Below, one piece after another: positions 11,901-24,700 of a stretch of DNA of 64,000 nt. Numbering within the stretch: position 1 is the stretch's first letter; every line of letters begins with the position of its first letter. Source of the stretch: Agelaius tricolor. Its lineage: Eukaryota; Chordata; Aves; Passeriformes; Icteridae. Location: positions 5,506,001-5,570,000 of the forward strand of contig JALJCS010000007.1 of NCBI GenBank assembly GCA_023055355.1, in the 5' to 3' direction. The notes below the pieces were generated by a model that saw nothing but the letters and a program-made list of their open reading frames with translations, was not told the DNA's origin and made no database searches. A program made the translations under genes and the position numbers.

Positions 11901-11989
11901 TTCCACACTGCACTAGGCAACTTTCTTTCCAGCTAAAGAAAGGAGTTTAGTCAAGAATTATAAAAACCTGAACTATGAACTCTGGCACA
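8941..11989. other. AT-rich sequence downstream of U2AF1, no recognised feature
   Basis: About 3 kb of AT-rich, low-CpG sequence. A minus-strand AATAAA near 9838 could serve a longer or separate transcript, but I see no exon with coding character. Confidence 0.35.
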
Positions 11990-12083
11990 GCCAGGAGCAG
12001 CCACTCAACTACGCCAGAGTGCTTAGAAAATAGGCAGCCAGGAGTAGCAATTCAACTACTCCAGAGTGCTTAGAAAATAGGCT
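11990..12083. repeat. Tandem duplication of a 47-bp unit
   Basis: Two adjacent 47-bp copies (11990-12036 and 12037-12083), each beginning GCCAGGAG and containing 'cagagtgcttagaaaatagg'. They differ at only a few positions. Confidence 0.85.
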
Positions 12084-12562
12084 TTAGATTTTACACCAAG
12101 AAATTGGATTTATTGTAAATGCCACAGTCACATGGATAGACAGAGCACAGACTTCTGGTAACAAACAAACATACATTTTTGTAACTAAGCGCTTCTACTC
12201 AGTAAATAAATGCATTTCGCACAGCCTTCCTCTTAAATGTGCCTAAACTAACCTAAATAAGCAGACAGCATAGCAGAAAAGGGAAACTTATGTGAGTAAC
12301 TGTTTCTTAAGCAGTATATTATTTTTACTATGTATATAATATTTTATATTATATACACACACATTTTCATCAACAGTTCAAATGATACCCGAATAAAATT
12401 AAAAAAAAAACCCAAACCAGAACTGGCGCTCCTCCAATACATTTACCACCTTTCCCTCAGGCAGACTTATCCAGGTATTTGTCAAGATAAAGGAATGACA
12501 GTTAAAAAGACTCCCCCCACAAGAAACAAGTTACACAAAGAATACTGTATCACTACAAATTT

Positions 12563-12568
12563 TTTATT
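12563..12568 (-). terminator. U2AF1: U2AF1 polyadenylation signal AATAAA
   Basis: AATAAA on the minus strand, about 92 bases past the stop codon. It implies a very short 3' UTR ending near 12545, in line with the short U2AF1 3' UTR of mammals. The 3' UTR (12659 to about 12545) contains no repeat. Confidence 0.75.
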
Positions 12569-12659
12569 CAGAAGCCCATCTTTAAAAAAAATGTCATTAT
12601 GAACTTGTTTGGTCAAACTACAACACTTTCTAGCAGACATACAGTAAAAATGGCATGGC

Positions 12660-12798
12660 TCAGAATCGACCGGATCGTTCGCGATCCCTTGACCGCCTCC
12701 TGTCACGCTCGCGGCCGCCGCCTCCTCCTCCGCCGCCGCCACGGCCGCGATCTCTGGATCGAGACCGGCGCTCACGGGACCTCGACCTGGATCGATGC
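12660..12798 (-). CDS. U2AF1: U2AF1 exon 8 (RS/glycine tail and stop)
   Basis: Follows a GAAG acceptor. It encodes the Arg/Ser-rich tail, a run of nine glycines, and ends ERSGRF then TGA at 12662-12660. The codons are GGC/GGA mixed. The RS tail helps protein-protein contacts in the spliceosome. The GC-rich stretch also makes open frames on the other strand, which are shadows. Confidence 0.97.
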
Positions 12799-15700
12799 CT
12801 TCAAAGAGAGTTTGGACATTTTATTGTTTCAGCCCAGGCAGTGGTTTACTTGCAGTACCACACAGTGGAACATGGAATTAAGAATGGGAGTGATGAGGGA
12901 GAAGAAAGGCAGCGTGTCATTAGAAGGATTGGTTAATTGGCACTAGGGCTGCAAAGCACAATGTATTTACAAAGTGCCCAAATTTCATGCTGGGGAGCCA
13001 GCACAAACAGGTACAAGAACTGGCTGCTCCCTGCAGTCACCTCTTACAATGGATGTGCAAACCCTAAGGAGAGGCACGCTTACACTGCTGTTATTTAAAG
13101 CAGGAGAAGGGGACACCTGCTTTGGCAGACAGGAATAGCTCTTAGCAACAGAAACCAAAAGCCTACAGCTGCTTCTAAGTCCTCTTGTATTAAATCAATT
13201 GCATTAAGTAGCAATTAAAATCCAGTTCTCTGTTGCTGCTCCCTCTATGTGATTTCTACCCCTCCAGGACACAAGCACTGGCAAATTATCTTCCCAGCCT
13301 CTTAGGTTGATAAATTCAGGAAGGGAGCTACAACCACCCAGAACACACTGCTATCACAGCCACTACCAATCAGCATTACTGAACCTGGGAGTTCCAGATT
13401 TGTAACAGTGATCAAAAGGTTAATATAAAAACACACTTGGGTCTTTTTCATAAAGCATTCAAATACATGAAAAAATGACTTAGCCACAAATACATGTGGC
13501 AAAGCAACACAATCTATGTTTTTCAAAGTTAAATTCATCCTCACAGATTCTGAAACACTGCCAATTAGAGATGTTTACAGGAAAAACACATTCACAATCC
13601 CAGGCTCCTCGTGTGATTGACTGAAATCTACAAAAATCATCCTCTATATAAAAGCATGATCAAAGATTTTATATGCCTATTCTAAATAGCAAGGTCTTAA
13701 ATGCAACCAGATTGAATCCAGTTCCAAGTGAACCATCACAGTAACAGCAGTGGTAAAAGCCTTTCTGCAAGGTACCTCACTAAATGAATAATTTAATATA
13801 TAATGAAATGTCTTTATCAATTTTTTTTTCACCATTAACTGAAATTATTTCTCCTTTCTCCTACTGGGAATTCCTATCAAGGGACACACTGTGAAGCTAA
13901 GAGTGAGCTCCATACAGTGACTGGCTGGTATTAACAGTAAGAAATGAATACAGGCTACAATATTTCACCATTAACAGTTAAAAGCAAATAAGGATGGGTC
14001 CTTAGTATAATCTATAGATATGCTTGACTGCACATAATGCTGAAAGCTGCCAATCTGCTACCAAAAATGCCCACTGGCCAAGTAGCCTGCATCTAACAAA
14101 GGCCAGAGCAAAGACATGTAGAAGAAAATAGAAGAAGCATAAAGCAACTTCTACCAAGTGATGTCCATCTGTACCTGAACAGGTAGGGCCTATGTCCTCA
14201 GTAACTCAGTGAGTCTTCTTCTCCTTGAACCCTGCCTTCAGCACCAACCTTCAGAATCCATAGCATTGCAGAGCAAGAAGCACCATGTTTTTAGAGCCCT
14301 ACTCTTTTGTTGGAAACTGGCCACTTGCCAGCTTGACTTGACGCCCTTTGGCATGTGCTAGAAATGTGTCAGAAAAAACAAGAGGACTTGGCACAAGCTT
14401 AAAGATTTGCCTTCAGATTTTTCAGCAATTGATCCTTAAATTACTTAGTAGTGTTTAAAAACAAACTTACTTTTTACGACGCCGCCCGTACAACTCGCGC
14501 CTTAACTCTCGAGAAATGGGCTTCAAATGCATAAAGTTGCAGAAACCTCCTCGTGTACACTCTCTGAAACAGAAGTCAAGAGGCACAGTTACAATTCCCA
14601 CCTCTGCACTATCTGCTAAGACCTCAACACTTCTGATATTAAATACAGTAAATTACTAGTGACCTAGACACTGTCATACTTCTAGGAGAAAATCCCCAAA
14701 AGATGGCAGAAGTCAAGGGGTTCACTGCAGGTCCTCTGTCACCGTGATATTTTCTGAAAAATCCCTTCGCCAGGATTTCTTCTCCTGGGAAGATGAGAAG
14801 CCTCACCTTCTCCATGTTTTGCTGCTCTGGAATGTGGTCTGGAGATTGTTTATACAAACATGTGAATTGTGTTTCATTAATGGCCAATCATGGTCAGCTA
14901 TGTCGGACTCTCTGAGTCAGTCACGAGTTTTTATTATTCATTCTTGTTAAGCCTTCTGATGCATCATTTCTCTTTTAGTATAGCATTCTTTTAATATATA
15001 TCATAAAATAATAAATCAGGTTTCTGAGAATTTGGAGTCAGATTCTCATCTCTCACCTCATCCTGGGGACCCCCACAAACACCGCAGCCCTCCACATTAC
15101 TGGTACCTGCAGTGGTTTTCTTCCTGCACTCAGCTCCATGAAATGCACACCCAGCACCCTCCCAGCTGTCCAAGGCAGGAGGAAGGCCCTGCTTTATTTA
15201 CCCCATCTCATATTGACGGCAGCAGGCCTCTCTGAAGTCAGTCACAGGGGAGAGCTCGGCATGGATGGGCTGCCCGTTGAACCAGCGATTGTTCAGGTCG
15301 ATCACGGCCTTCTCGGCATCTTCCTCACGGCGGAACTGAAAGCAAAGTCAGCTTTTCAGAGAAGCACCAGGAGGAGATGAAAGATTCCAATCACATCAGC
15401 TGTGTGATAGCTGAGGCTCAAGGTTCTAGTAAGGAAATTAGAAGCTACTTCAGATTTCTTGGACAGTCCATCAAAGCTTTTCATTAGCTGGGACTCAAGG
15501 GCTAATCAAATTATTGATTTTCCTCTTCATTATGCTCTGTTTGGTCTCTCAAGTGGGAAAGTTAGTCAATACAAGATACTGTGTTTTCTTAGAACAGCTT
15601 TAAACCAAGAGAATGCTTATAAATAGTTTCTGGAGCACCATAGTCCCAATGTAATGCATTTTTTCAAACATTTAAGAGAAATCTATATAAAAACTGGAAC

Positions 15701-18700
15701 TCATATTCATTTAAATGAAAATTTACAAAAATCAAGATCCTGCTTTACGATGACTGTAAAATTTAAATTTGAAATGTTTTTTCACAGCTAATTTTTTAAA
15801 ACAACTTTTTTTTTTTTTCTGATTATGACCTACACAGTGAAGAATTTCAGGTGTGAAAATACTTTCCAGATGAGGAAAAGTACAGCCAAAGAACTCTCTC
15901 ACACCTCCCCCACACTGTGAACACACAGTAAAATTTCTGCAGGTGACAATTTTGTACTCGTTATTCAAGAGATACCAATGACTTTTTGAAGTTAAACTTA
16001 AGTGCTCCAGTTTGCACCTTGAACCACACAGCTACTGCCAAATCTAACTTGGTCACAGATATTGGATTTAACTGGGAAATTAGAAAATTAATGCACCTGT
16101 GGCAAAACCTCTCACTGATGTGCTTAAAGGGCAGCATGATGCCAAGCTAACCCAAACTAACCCTGCCAAACTAAACAGTCTGGTAGTGGTGACTGTTTAT
16201 AACTAAGAAAAAGAAAAAAAAAAGTTTGTATTTCTGAAAATTAAATGGATTTTGACTATCAAGAAAGCTTCTCAAAATTAATTAAAATTTCTTTTGGATT
16301 CCTTTAACATTTTTTCTCTAAATTGTGAAATTGGAGAGTACCTTATGTACTGAAGAGCTTTCCTGAAGAGCAAAATGAAATCTACAATCACACAGTGGCT
16401 TTTAGAATTCTAAATGAATAAACACCACCCCTCCTGCCTGCAGGAACATCTCTTCATCCTACCTTGACGTATACATTTCCAACTAGGTGATCTCCAAGGT
16501 TATCACACACGTTCATCTCCTCAACTTCGCCGTATTTCTCCTCCATTTCTGTGAAGACCTCCTAAGCACAAAGCAACCCAGCACAAGTTTGCAGCACATT
16601 ACTTGTAAGTACAGAAATATTGCATCTACCTCTAAGTAAATATAAAAAAGACCTTCCTTGGAAAAAAGCAAGATCAGTTGATTTTTTTTTGGGGGGGGAT
16701 TTAAAATGAATACTTCCTTGGCCATCTATAAGCACAGCACTACCAAGATACTAAAGAAAAACCTATGGAAAACACACACAGCATTTACAGAATACACAGG
16801 ATGCACTAAAAGCACAACACAGAAACTGATGCTAGCTTCAGGTACTTTGTTCTTATACAAATAATTAAGAATATTTAAAATTTATACAAAAGGAGATTAT
16901 ACAATCAAAATGCTACATCACTTAGGCTGCTGATGTTAAACAAAGACTATTTCAAGCAGTCAAATTAAGGTCAAACTAACCAATGGTTATACCAGGAGAT
17001 ATTTAATACAAAGTTGTATGTTTTATACACCCAAGGAAATAAGTGGTTTTTCCCTGAATCTGTCCAATTGTGCTGTCCACTACATCCATTTAACTTATCT
17101 GTGGTGACAAATCCAGGGATATTGTAATGCAGCTTTACATACCTCAAAGAACTCATCATAATGTTCCTGCATCTCAACATCGCTCACAGCACCTGCAAAA
17201 GTCAAAGAGTCACACTGATTAGAGCCTGCCAATAAGGAAGGGGAGATTTTGATCAAACTACAAAACAATCTAGAGAGGCCATCTGGAGCATGAGAGACAC
17301 CATATAGCATGGAGCTAACTAACAGGAATATTGCAAAATAAGGATGTGTGAAGAGCTTTGAGTCCCCAAAGCATCTGTCAAAATATTACATTGGTATGAT
17401 CAAACCAAAGCAAGTTTTAATCAGAGCCAAAGTTGTATGCCACAAATTTAAAGGGGAAAAGAATTACTGTGAAATATCACTTAAAATTTAATGTATAGTC
17501 CCACTCTCTAACTACCAACAATTTTACCTAAACAGAAGGCAAGTGCTTTGTTACAATTCCATACCTTAAAATATTACTAAAATTTAGTATTCCTCTTCCT
17601 AAAGGCAGAAATTTATGCCTACTTCTCCAGCATATCCACTTGAATTTGAGAGATCACAATGTAAAATAGCCCACAATTATTTTTTAATTTGCTGAAAATA
17701 GTCATTGAAATGACACACTTTTCTCAGTGCCCTCAATGCTTTGCAACAGAGAGCCATTTTCTAGTTTTAGTTTGAGTGTCACTTCATTTTTCTGTAGTCC
17801 TGCAGAACATCTTTCAGTGCAAGACAAGCCAGCCTTATATTCAAGTTAAGATTATTTTCATGCTACAAGCTGGACTTTAAAAACGAGTGCTGCTTGCCTG
17901 CTGCTACAAAACCCAACATAAGTGTGGCTTCTTTTTCAAAGCATTAAATGTATAAAAGTCAGTTTCATTTATTTCTTCCAGTCTACAGCAGTTTAAACAA
18001 GCTGTACACATTAAAGCCATTAGATTAGCTCTTCAGCAGTTAAGTGGTTTATTAAGGTCAAGCGGAGCAGTTTTACAACAAACCCTGCATTTTATACTAG
18101 AAAAATATGCTAGTGTTTAAAACTACAAACCAGACTGGTTTAGTTAACAGAATGTGAAAGACAAGAAACTGAGCCAATAAAGCTGAGTTTATTCATTTTC
18201 AGGCTGGTATGAAAAAAATTTTGGCTAGTATTACCACTTGTACAAACTTTATGCTTTTCTTCAAAGGCTCTAATATTAACCAGCCACACTCTCTGGAACT
18301 GCAGTTCCTGTTCTTCAGCCAGCTCACCTCCACAAGAGGCTAAGGGGCATTTGGTTTATAGTTTAGGCTGACAGTGTTTCTGCATTTGAGACATGTTTGC
18401 TTTTAAGAAATTTCTTCTCCCCGTGGTTATAGCAAATTAAGGAATATCAAACATTAAACCAGTAATTCTAGGCAGTTTAATACTTAACTATATTCTCAAG
18501 GTTCTGCCAACATCACTGATAACAGCTTACTAACACCTAAGGATTTTTTGGTTTTGTTTCTTAAGGTATCACAGGAGCTCTGGGAGCCTCAGTGGGAATA
18601 ACTACTTTTTACCAGATGGACAAAAGCTAAAAATGTTTTTTTGTCAAATTAGGGTATCACAGGCAACAGTTAGTTAATGACTACTTCAATGACCTTCTAA

Positions 18701-21700
18701 AGTGGGAAGTATACATATGACAGGCTTTACAAACATCCATATTCCAGGGCTAATGGTATCTGAACCATGAGAAGCCCAATTACTAATTAAAATACTCAGG
18801 AAAACTATTGCTGTTCCAAACTAAGGTTAATCCTCTACGACGGCAATAGAAAGGAAGACAGTTAAGCAACAATGACAAGGCATTAAATAGCTACCCAAGT
18901 TATCCATTTAAAATACATGCAATACTTAAGTAGGGACAAATATCAAAAACCAAGGAGCCAGGAGTTTCAGCAAACCTACTGCTTGCAGAGCTCCAGCTCT
19001 ACCCCAGGAGGTACAGTCAGGCTCTGGCACACAGCTACTGGCTTGTCACAACAAACTAGAATTGGATACCAGCATTTACAACACTGGAGGATCTGTGCAG
19101 GACTCTTGCAGCTGTAAATCTAAACAGCTCCACAGACCAAACTGCTGTAACTCTGTGCAAATTAGTTACCAGCGCATTGACAGTTCAGGGAGAGCATGGA
19201 AACACCCAACCAGAAAGGTTCTGGTCTACTGTAACAGCATTAACTACTAAGCATCTGCAAGGAGAGAGCCTACATACCAATGAAACTGGTCAAGCATCTA
19301 GACAAAATGACACAGCTCATTTACACGTCCAGCTTGACTGTGTGACAAAAACACAAATTAAATAATAGAGCCATTATTGCTTTTAGAAGCAAGAGAGACA
19401 GCGTTGACTTTTAAGTTAGTGGCCAATTTACAAAGCACTTCTAATCAAATGCTGGTAACTAATCTGAACTGGTCTATAAACCAAACAGTGAAAAAAAAAA
19501 AAAAAAAGAATAGCCAAACAAAGCTTTATTACCACACAGTAAATACTCACTTCAACAAGAAAGATTAGTTAGAAAAGAACACCGACCCTTTTTTGGTTCT
19601 AAAACTTTTTTTTTTTAATCTTATTTTAATATCGATGATATAAATTACAATGATAAATCAGTTAATCGCCGATCAGCAATCCTGGGCATTAATTGCTGCC
19701 AGTCTCACAGGAGGTGTGTTTGCTTATGCCCATTTGTATTTCAGGAGGAGTCATTAAATTACTTCATGACCATACCCAAATGCCTTCCCCTCCTCAAAAG
19801 TACTTTAAAAAAATCTTTGTCTTAGGTAAATATGCCAAACGGCATCAGAATTTGAATTTTCAAAGTATGGAAAGAATTTTAAGCATGCACCCATCCAAAA
19901 AGGACAGCTGCCAGAAGGGGTTAGTCAGTCATGGTGTGTTCTTCCAAAGTGCACTCCCTAAATGGAAGCTGCATTAACCTAGGACAAATTTATGCATGCA
20001 GTCTGAAAAGTTTCAGTTCAAGTTCTCTTAACATTTACAGAGCAGGACATTTGTTCTGAATGAAGTCAGTGTGTCACTGCCCTGCTCTTTCCGACAGTGG
20101 AACCTAATGGATAGCACAAAACATACAGAAAACCATTCCTAGGATGCAGGCAACTGGCAGGGAGAGAGGTGACAGGAAGAAAGCAGTGCAACCAACACTG
20201 CTTCACAGGGGAAGTACAATTTTAACCTTTTTTGATTTAACAGCTGGTATTCAGATTGCCCCATAGTTTTGGGAGCAGGGAGGAAGGTTGTGGGACAAAA
20301 AAAATTGGTGGTTTATTTTTTTTCTGCTTTTTGGTATTTTTTTGTGTTTGTTTTGAACACATGTAACGAAACGTGGTCAGTTTGATCTGTTAAACTAAAA
20401 TGGCAGACCAGTTTAAGTCGACACTGAGCTCTGACAATCAAGCCCAGGGAACCAGTGAAGGAACTTGTATGAACTTACAGCGCAAACCGTCAGCAGACTG
20501 GGAAGAGTTTTGAGGGTTACGGTAAATGTTCAAGAGGGCAATGGTCTGAAATACAAAACGCAACAACTTTATATTATGGAAAATAATTTTAACAAGAAAC
20601 TGGTTTCCTTTAGGGTCGCTTTAGTCGAGTCTGTGCTGAAAGAGAGGTGGTTATTCTCTCCCAAGCAGGAGAACTTGCACTTAGCTGGTGACCTTTCTAT
20701 ATCAACCTAACACTGTAAAGTAATAGAGATCTCATGATACTCCATTATTGTATTCTTAATTTCACTCCATTCACCAATATTACTATTGAGGGGTTTTGCA
20801 TTATTTCAGACAGCTCTGAAAATAGGTGGTATCCAAATGCAGCAGTCATGTTACAAGCAAAATAATTTTAATTTGGTATTACTGAATGGCTTCTTAGTAG
20901 CAAAATCCCAGGAAAGGAAGTAACACAATAATTAGAGCATAACATGAAATCTCCATTTTCCTAAAAAAGTTAAGATGAAAGAAAACCCAGTTTTGGGACT
21001 TACCGTACATATATACCTATTTTTTTTTTCTTTTTTGGTGTTAAATCAAGAATTTGAGAAATGTCTGCAGTTTAACCCTTTCAAAAGAATGCAGTGATAC
21101 CAAGTTACCAAGTTTTCACTTTGCAGCACAAAAGGGAATCTGCATCAAGTCCAATTTGTGCAGCCCTTTCTGCGCTCAGAATTGCAGACATTCCACAAAT
21201 TCTTGATCTGTGCGCAAGAAGAGTTCCGTCACTTGTCCTGTTTGCAACAGCTTTATGTCAGCAGCTCAGAAGCCAACATTATTTTATCATAATTAGGAGT
21301 GGGCTCTTTAACACCATTCTTTAAAAAAATTTCTCCAACTGTGGGACTTACAGTGTGAGCCGTCAGCCGTCTGTGCACTGTTTTGGGGGTTACGATAGAT
21401 GTTTTGAATCAAGATGGTCTGCGGGGAAAAAAAATAAAAAGGGGAATTCTACTGGCTGCTGTGCATATAATAGACAATTGCAAAGAGACAACTTGTTTGC
21501 AAACAGCTAAAAGTCATATTTTATCCTTAAGACTTCCTTTTGTATTTGTAGAGTATCTTCCAAAATTGCATCCAGACCATCATATTATGAAAACAGTTTT
21601 AATTAACCACCAAGAAAGAGCTGCGTTTGTCTCAACAGCTAGCCTCAAAATGGGAGGTGTGAGGCCCAGTAACCTAAAATGTCACACGAGGTACTCTGGA

Positions 21701-24700
21701 GATGCCTAAACTTTTGAGACCAGATTCACTACTGCAAGTCTAGGGGGGGAAAAAATAAGTGTTACGTGCACAGCATGTAATACATAATGCCACAGTGTCC
21801 AAAATACTACACCAGACCATAGGGCCTTTAGGCAACTGCTACATCTCGTTTTGTGCATCAGGGGTTTCTTGGTGGAATTTCTGTTTAAATAATATAATAG
21901 CATCATAGGTTCACATGTTTCCGATCCTTCAAATAAGGACAATATCCTTTTAGCCCTTCTGCTTTTTACTTGAAGAATTAGCCCAGGCAGACTTGAAACC
22001 TTACATTTGTACCGTTCTTCTTAAAATCAAGTTGTCTGAAAAAACAAACCATGTTTAAGTTAGTAAACTAATATTACAAAAAAATTCCAAACGTCCATAT
22101 CACTGTAAGCAGCTCAAAAATTGAGATTTGATTACTTAAAATACAAGCTCAATGTTAGTCAGTATGAATGGCAATCCCCAAGTAACTTTAGCTTAGACAT
22201 TATAATTATTAGTCACAGTAAGAATTCAGAGCTTAAAGAAGTCAGAGGACCAGCAATGTCACACCTACATACACTACCCATTTAACATGTAAAAAAAAAA
22301 AAATACAACTGTACCATCACATTTAAAATCACACACGTGTTTTATTACAGATCCAGCCATACCAACCAAAGCTTTGTGCTTCCGTGGCCCAGGTTTAAAC
22401 TACCTGTGCTTTAGCCTACAGCTGGAGAGTGCCAGAATCAGGCATCTCGTTAGGGTGTTTCTGCTGATTGGGGGTAATTTGATCACCCTGGATTGTGTGA
22501 CCTTTCCTAACACAGCTCTTCTGTAAAGCAGCTGCACCAGCAAGAGCTGCACAAGGTTAAAACATTGTGCTGGTAACTTCCCCATCAGCAGGAGTCTGTT
22601 CTATTTTCTATCACAGCTGATTGTCAACCTGCACACAAATAAAGATTTCTGCAGACCCAACACAGTGCCAGGGCCCTGGGAGATGGCACAGCACAGCTGC
22701 CAGCACGAGGCTGTGCAGTCCCAGACATCCCTGGCTGAATGGGATGTGCCCTGCTGACCCACTGCATCTGGCACTGCTACCCAGAGCCTAAAGCAAAGCT
22801 AAAGGCTGCTCTGACAGAAAGCTGTAATTGCACACAAACTTCTATTGGTAAAAAGTAAGAGTTGAGGAGTTTGTTTTGTTAGGTTTTTGGGGTTTTTTTA
22901 ACTTAAAAGACAACTGCTATAGAAACTCTCTGCTTTAGGAATATTTTTTCCTAGTCAATGACCTAAATTTAGGTCTCTAACCAACTGCACTTCAACTTGT
23001 GCTCCATGTAGGTCAGCAACATGGGATAGTTTTGAAAATGGACAATACTCATTTAAAATACAATATCTGCATTACAAAGTTTTAAAATCCCAGAAGCAAA
23101 GAGGTGTTTTTGTTGTTTAAGTACCAGAAGTCCCTATCTACCAGTAACCTTGACATTCTCCCCTAGAAGGCCCCCTGCCCACTCACAGTTTACCTTGATG
23201 ATCCTAGCTCTGAACCTGCCACATGGATAGTACTCCCCTCCCTAATTTCTGCCCAAACCAGCATCAGCTCACATTTTGTAACTTCTCATCAACTCTGCTC
23301 CTAAGCAGATTAAATAAACTTGCAGAAGTTATGTGTTTTAAAGGAACTTGCAGAAGTTATGTGTTTTAAAGGAACTTGCAGAAGTTCTGCTGTTATGTGA
23401 ACTGTTTCTCTGCAATTTTAAAACAACTGCAGTTGAAAAATGCAGTAACTTTCAAAGGCACTACTGCTCATGTACAAAATTCCCAAAGAAATTAATCTGT
23501 GTACCTTGACAATCAGCATTGATAGAAAGAGGGAAAAAATACATTTCTCTAGGAATATAATTTGTGAATATTGTACACCTCGTAATAATAACAACAATAA
23601 TGAAAACCCTGTCACTCCCTGCACCTTTTCAAATTTATTTTTATTTCTGGCAGACATGCAGTCACACATCATGTCTCTTAATAATATTCACTGAGCCAAA
23701 GATTAAACAATCTGTCATGCCAATTGACAATTCACCCTCAGCAACCAGGCAAGTTGTTTTCAATAAACCATTTCTTCCACATTCAAATGAAGTATGCAAG
23801 TCACTCTTGAAACTTAAGAGCCTGGGTCAGAGAGCAAGTGTAATGACAGATGAGTCACTTTTATCCATTAATTAGTTTTCTTCTACTATATGCATAAAAG
23901 ATTGAAGTTCCCACCTTTGGGACAGGTGGAATGAGCTGCCTTTGTCTGTGATTTAAGAACTCTGGGATGGTTTAAGTGCCTGAACACCACTGAGAAGGCA
24001 CACTCACCTGAAAGTTAGCACTGGTTGGTCTCTACTACAGGCAAGCTTACAACAGCATCGCTTCCTGCAGCCATTAAGGGTGACAGGAGATAATTAGAAA
24101 TGCTGGGAGAAGTAAATGGAACACCCCAAAAAAAAAAAGCAAAGACCCAGATAAACTGGGGCTAAAACTGAACTAATTAATCTGGAGCTTGGTAATTATT
24201 CACTTGTATCTGAGAATCTATGTTTTAAAGAAGCCAGAGTGTATTTCCACAAGAAAGAGAAAAAAGGGGAAACAAACCTGGCTAAATGTTGGTTTGTTGT
24301 GCAACCGAGAACATCTGTCTCCATGGCGACAAGCTCCAATTTTGAAATAAAATGAGCAGTTGACTCTGCAAGAAAAAAGTGAATAAGGTAGTTACACACT
24401 GGCACAGAAACCAGTAATTTGAAAAAAGCCTATGCCCTAAATGTCTTTAGCTTGATGTGGATAAGTAACACAGAGAATAACCCACATCAAATCTGTACAG
24501 GAAAGCATTCCAACAAACCTGTCCATATTCATTCCTTTTGCCCCTAATTTACAGCCAGTATCTGACCAATTTCCCCCCAAGTGGTTCCATGATTCACCAC
24601 ACACAAGTGATCTCTGTTTTATCTTCTGCTTCTCCATTCTTGTCTTTACATCAGTTTCAGTGGGTGATGGGATGGAAAGGAACGAGAAAAACGGTCTGAA

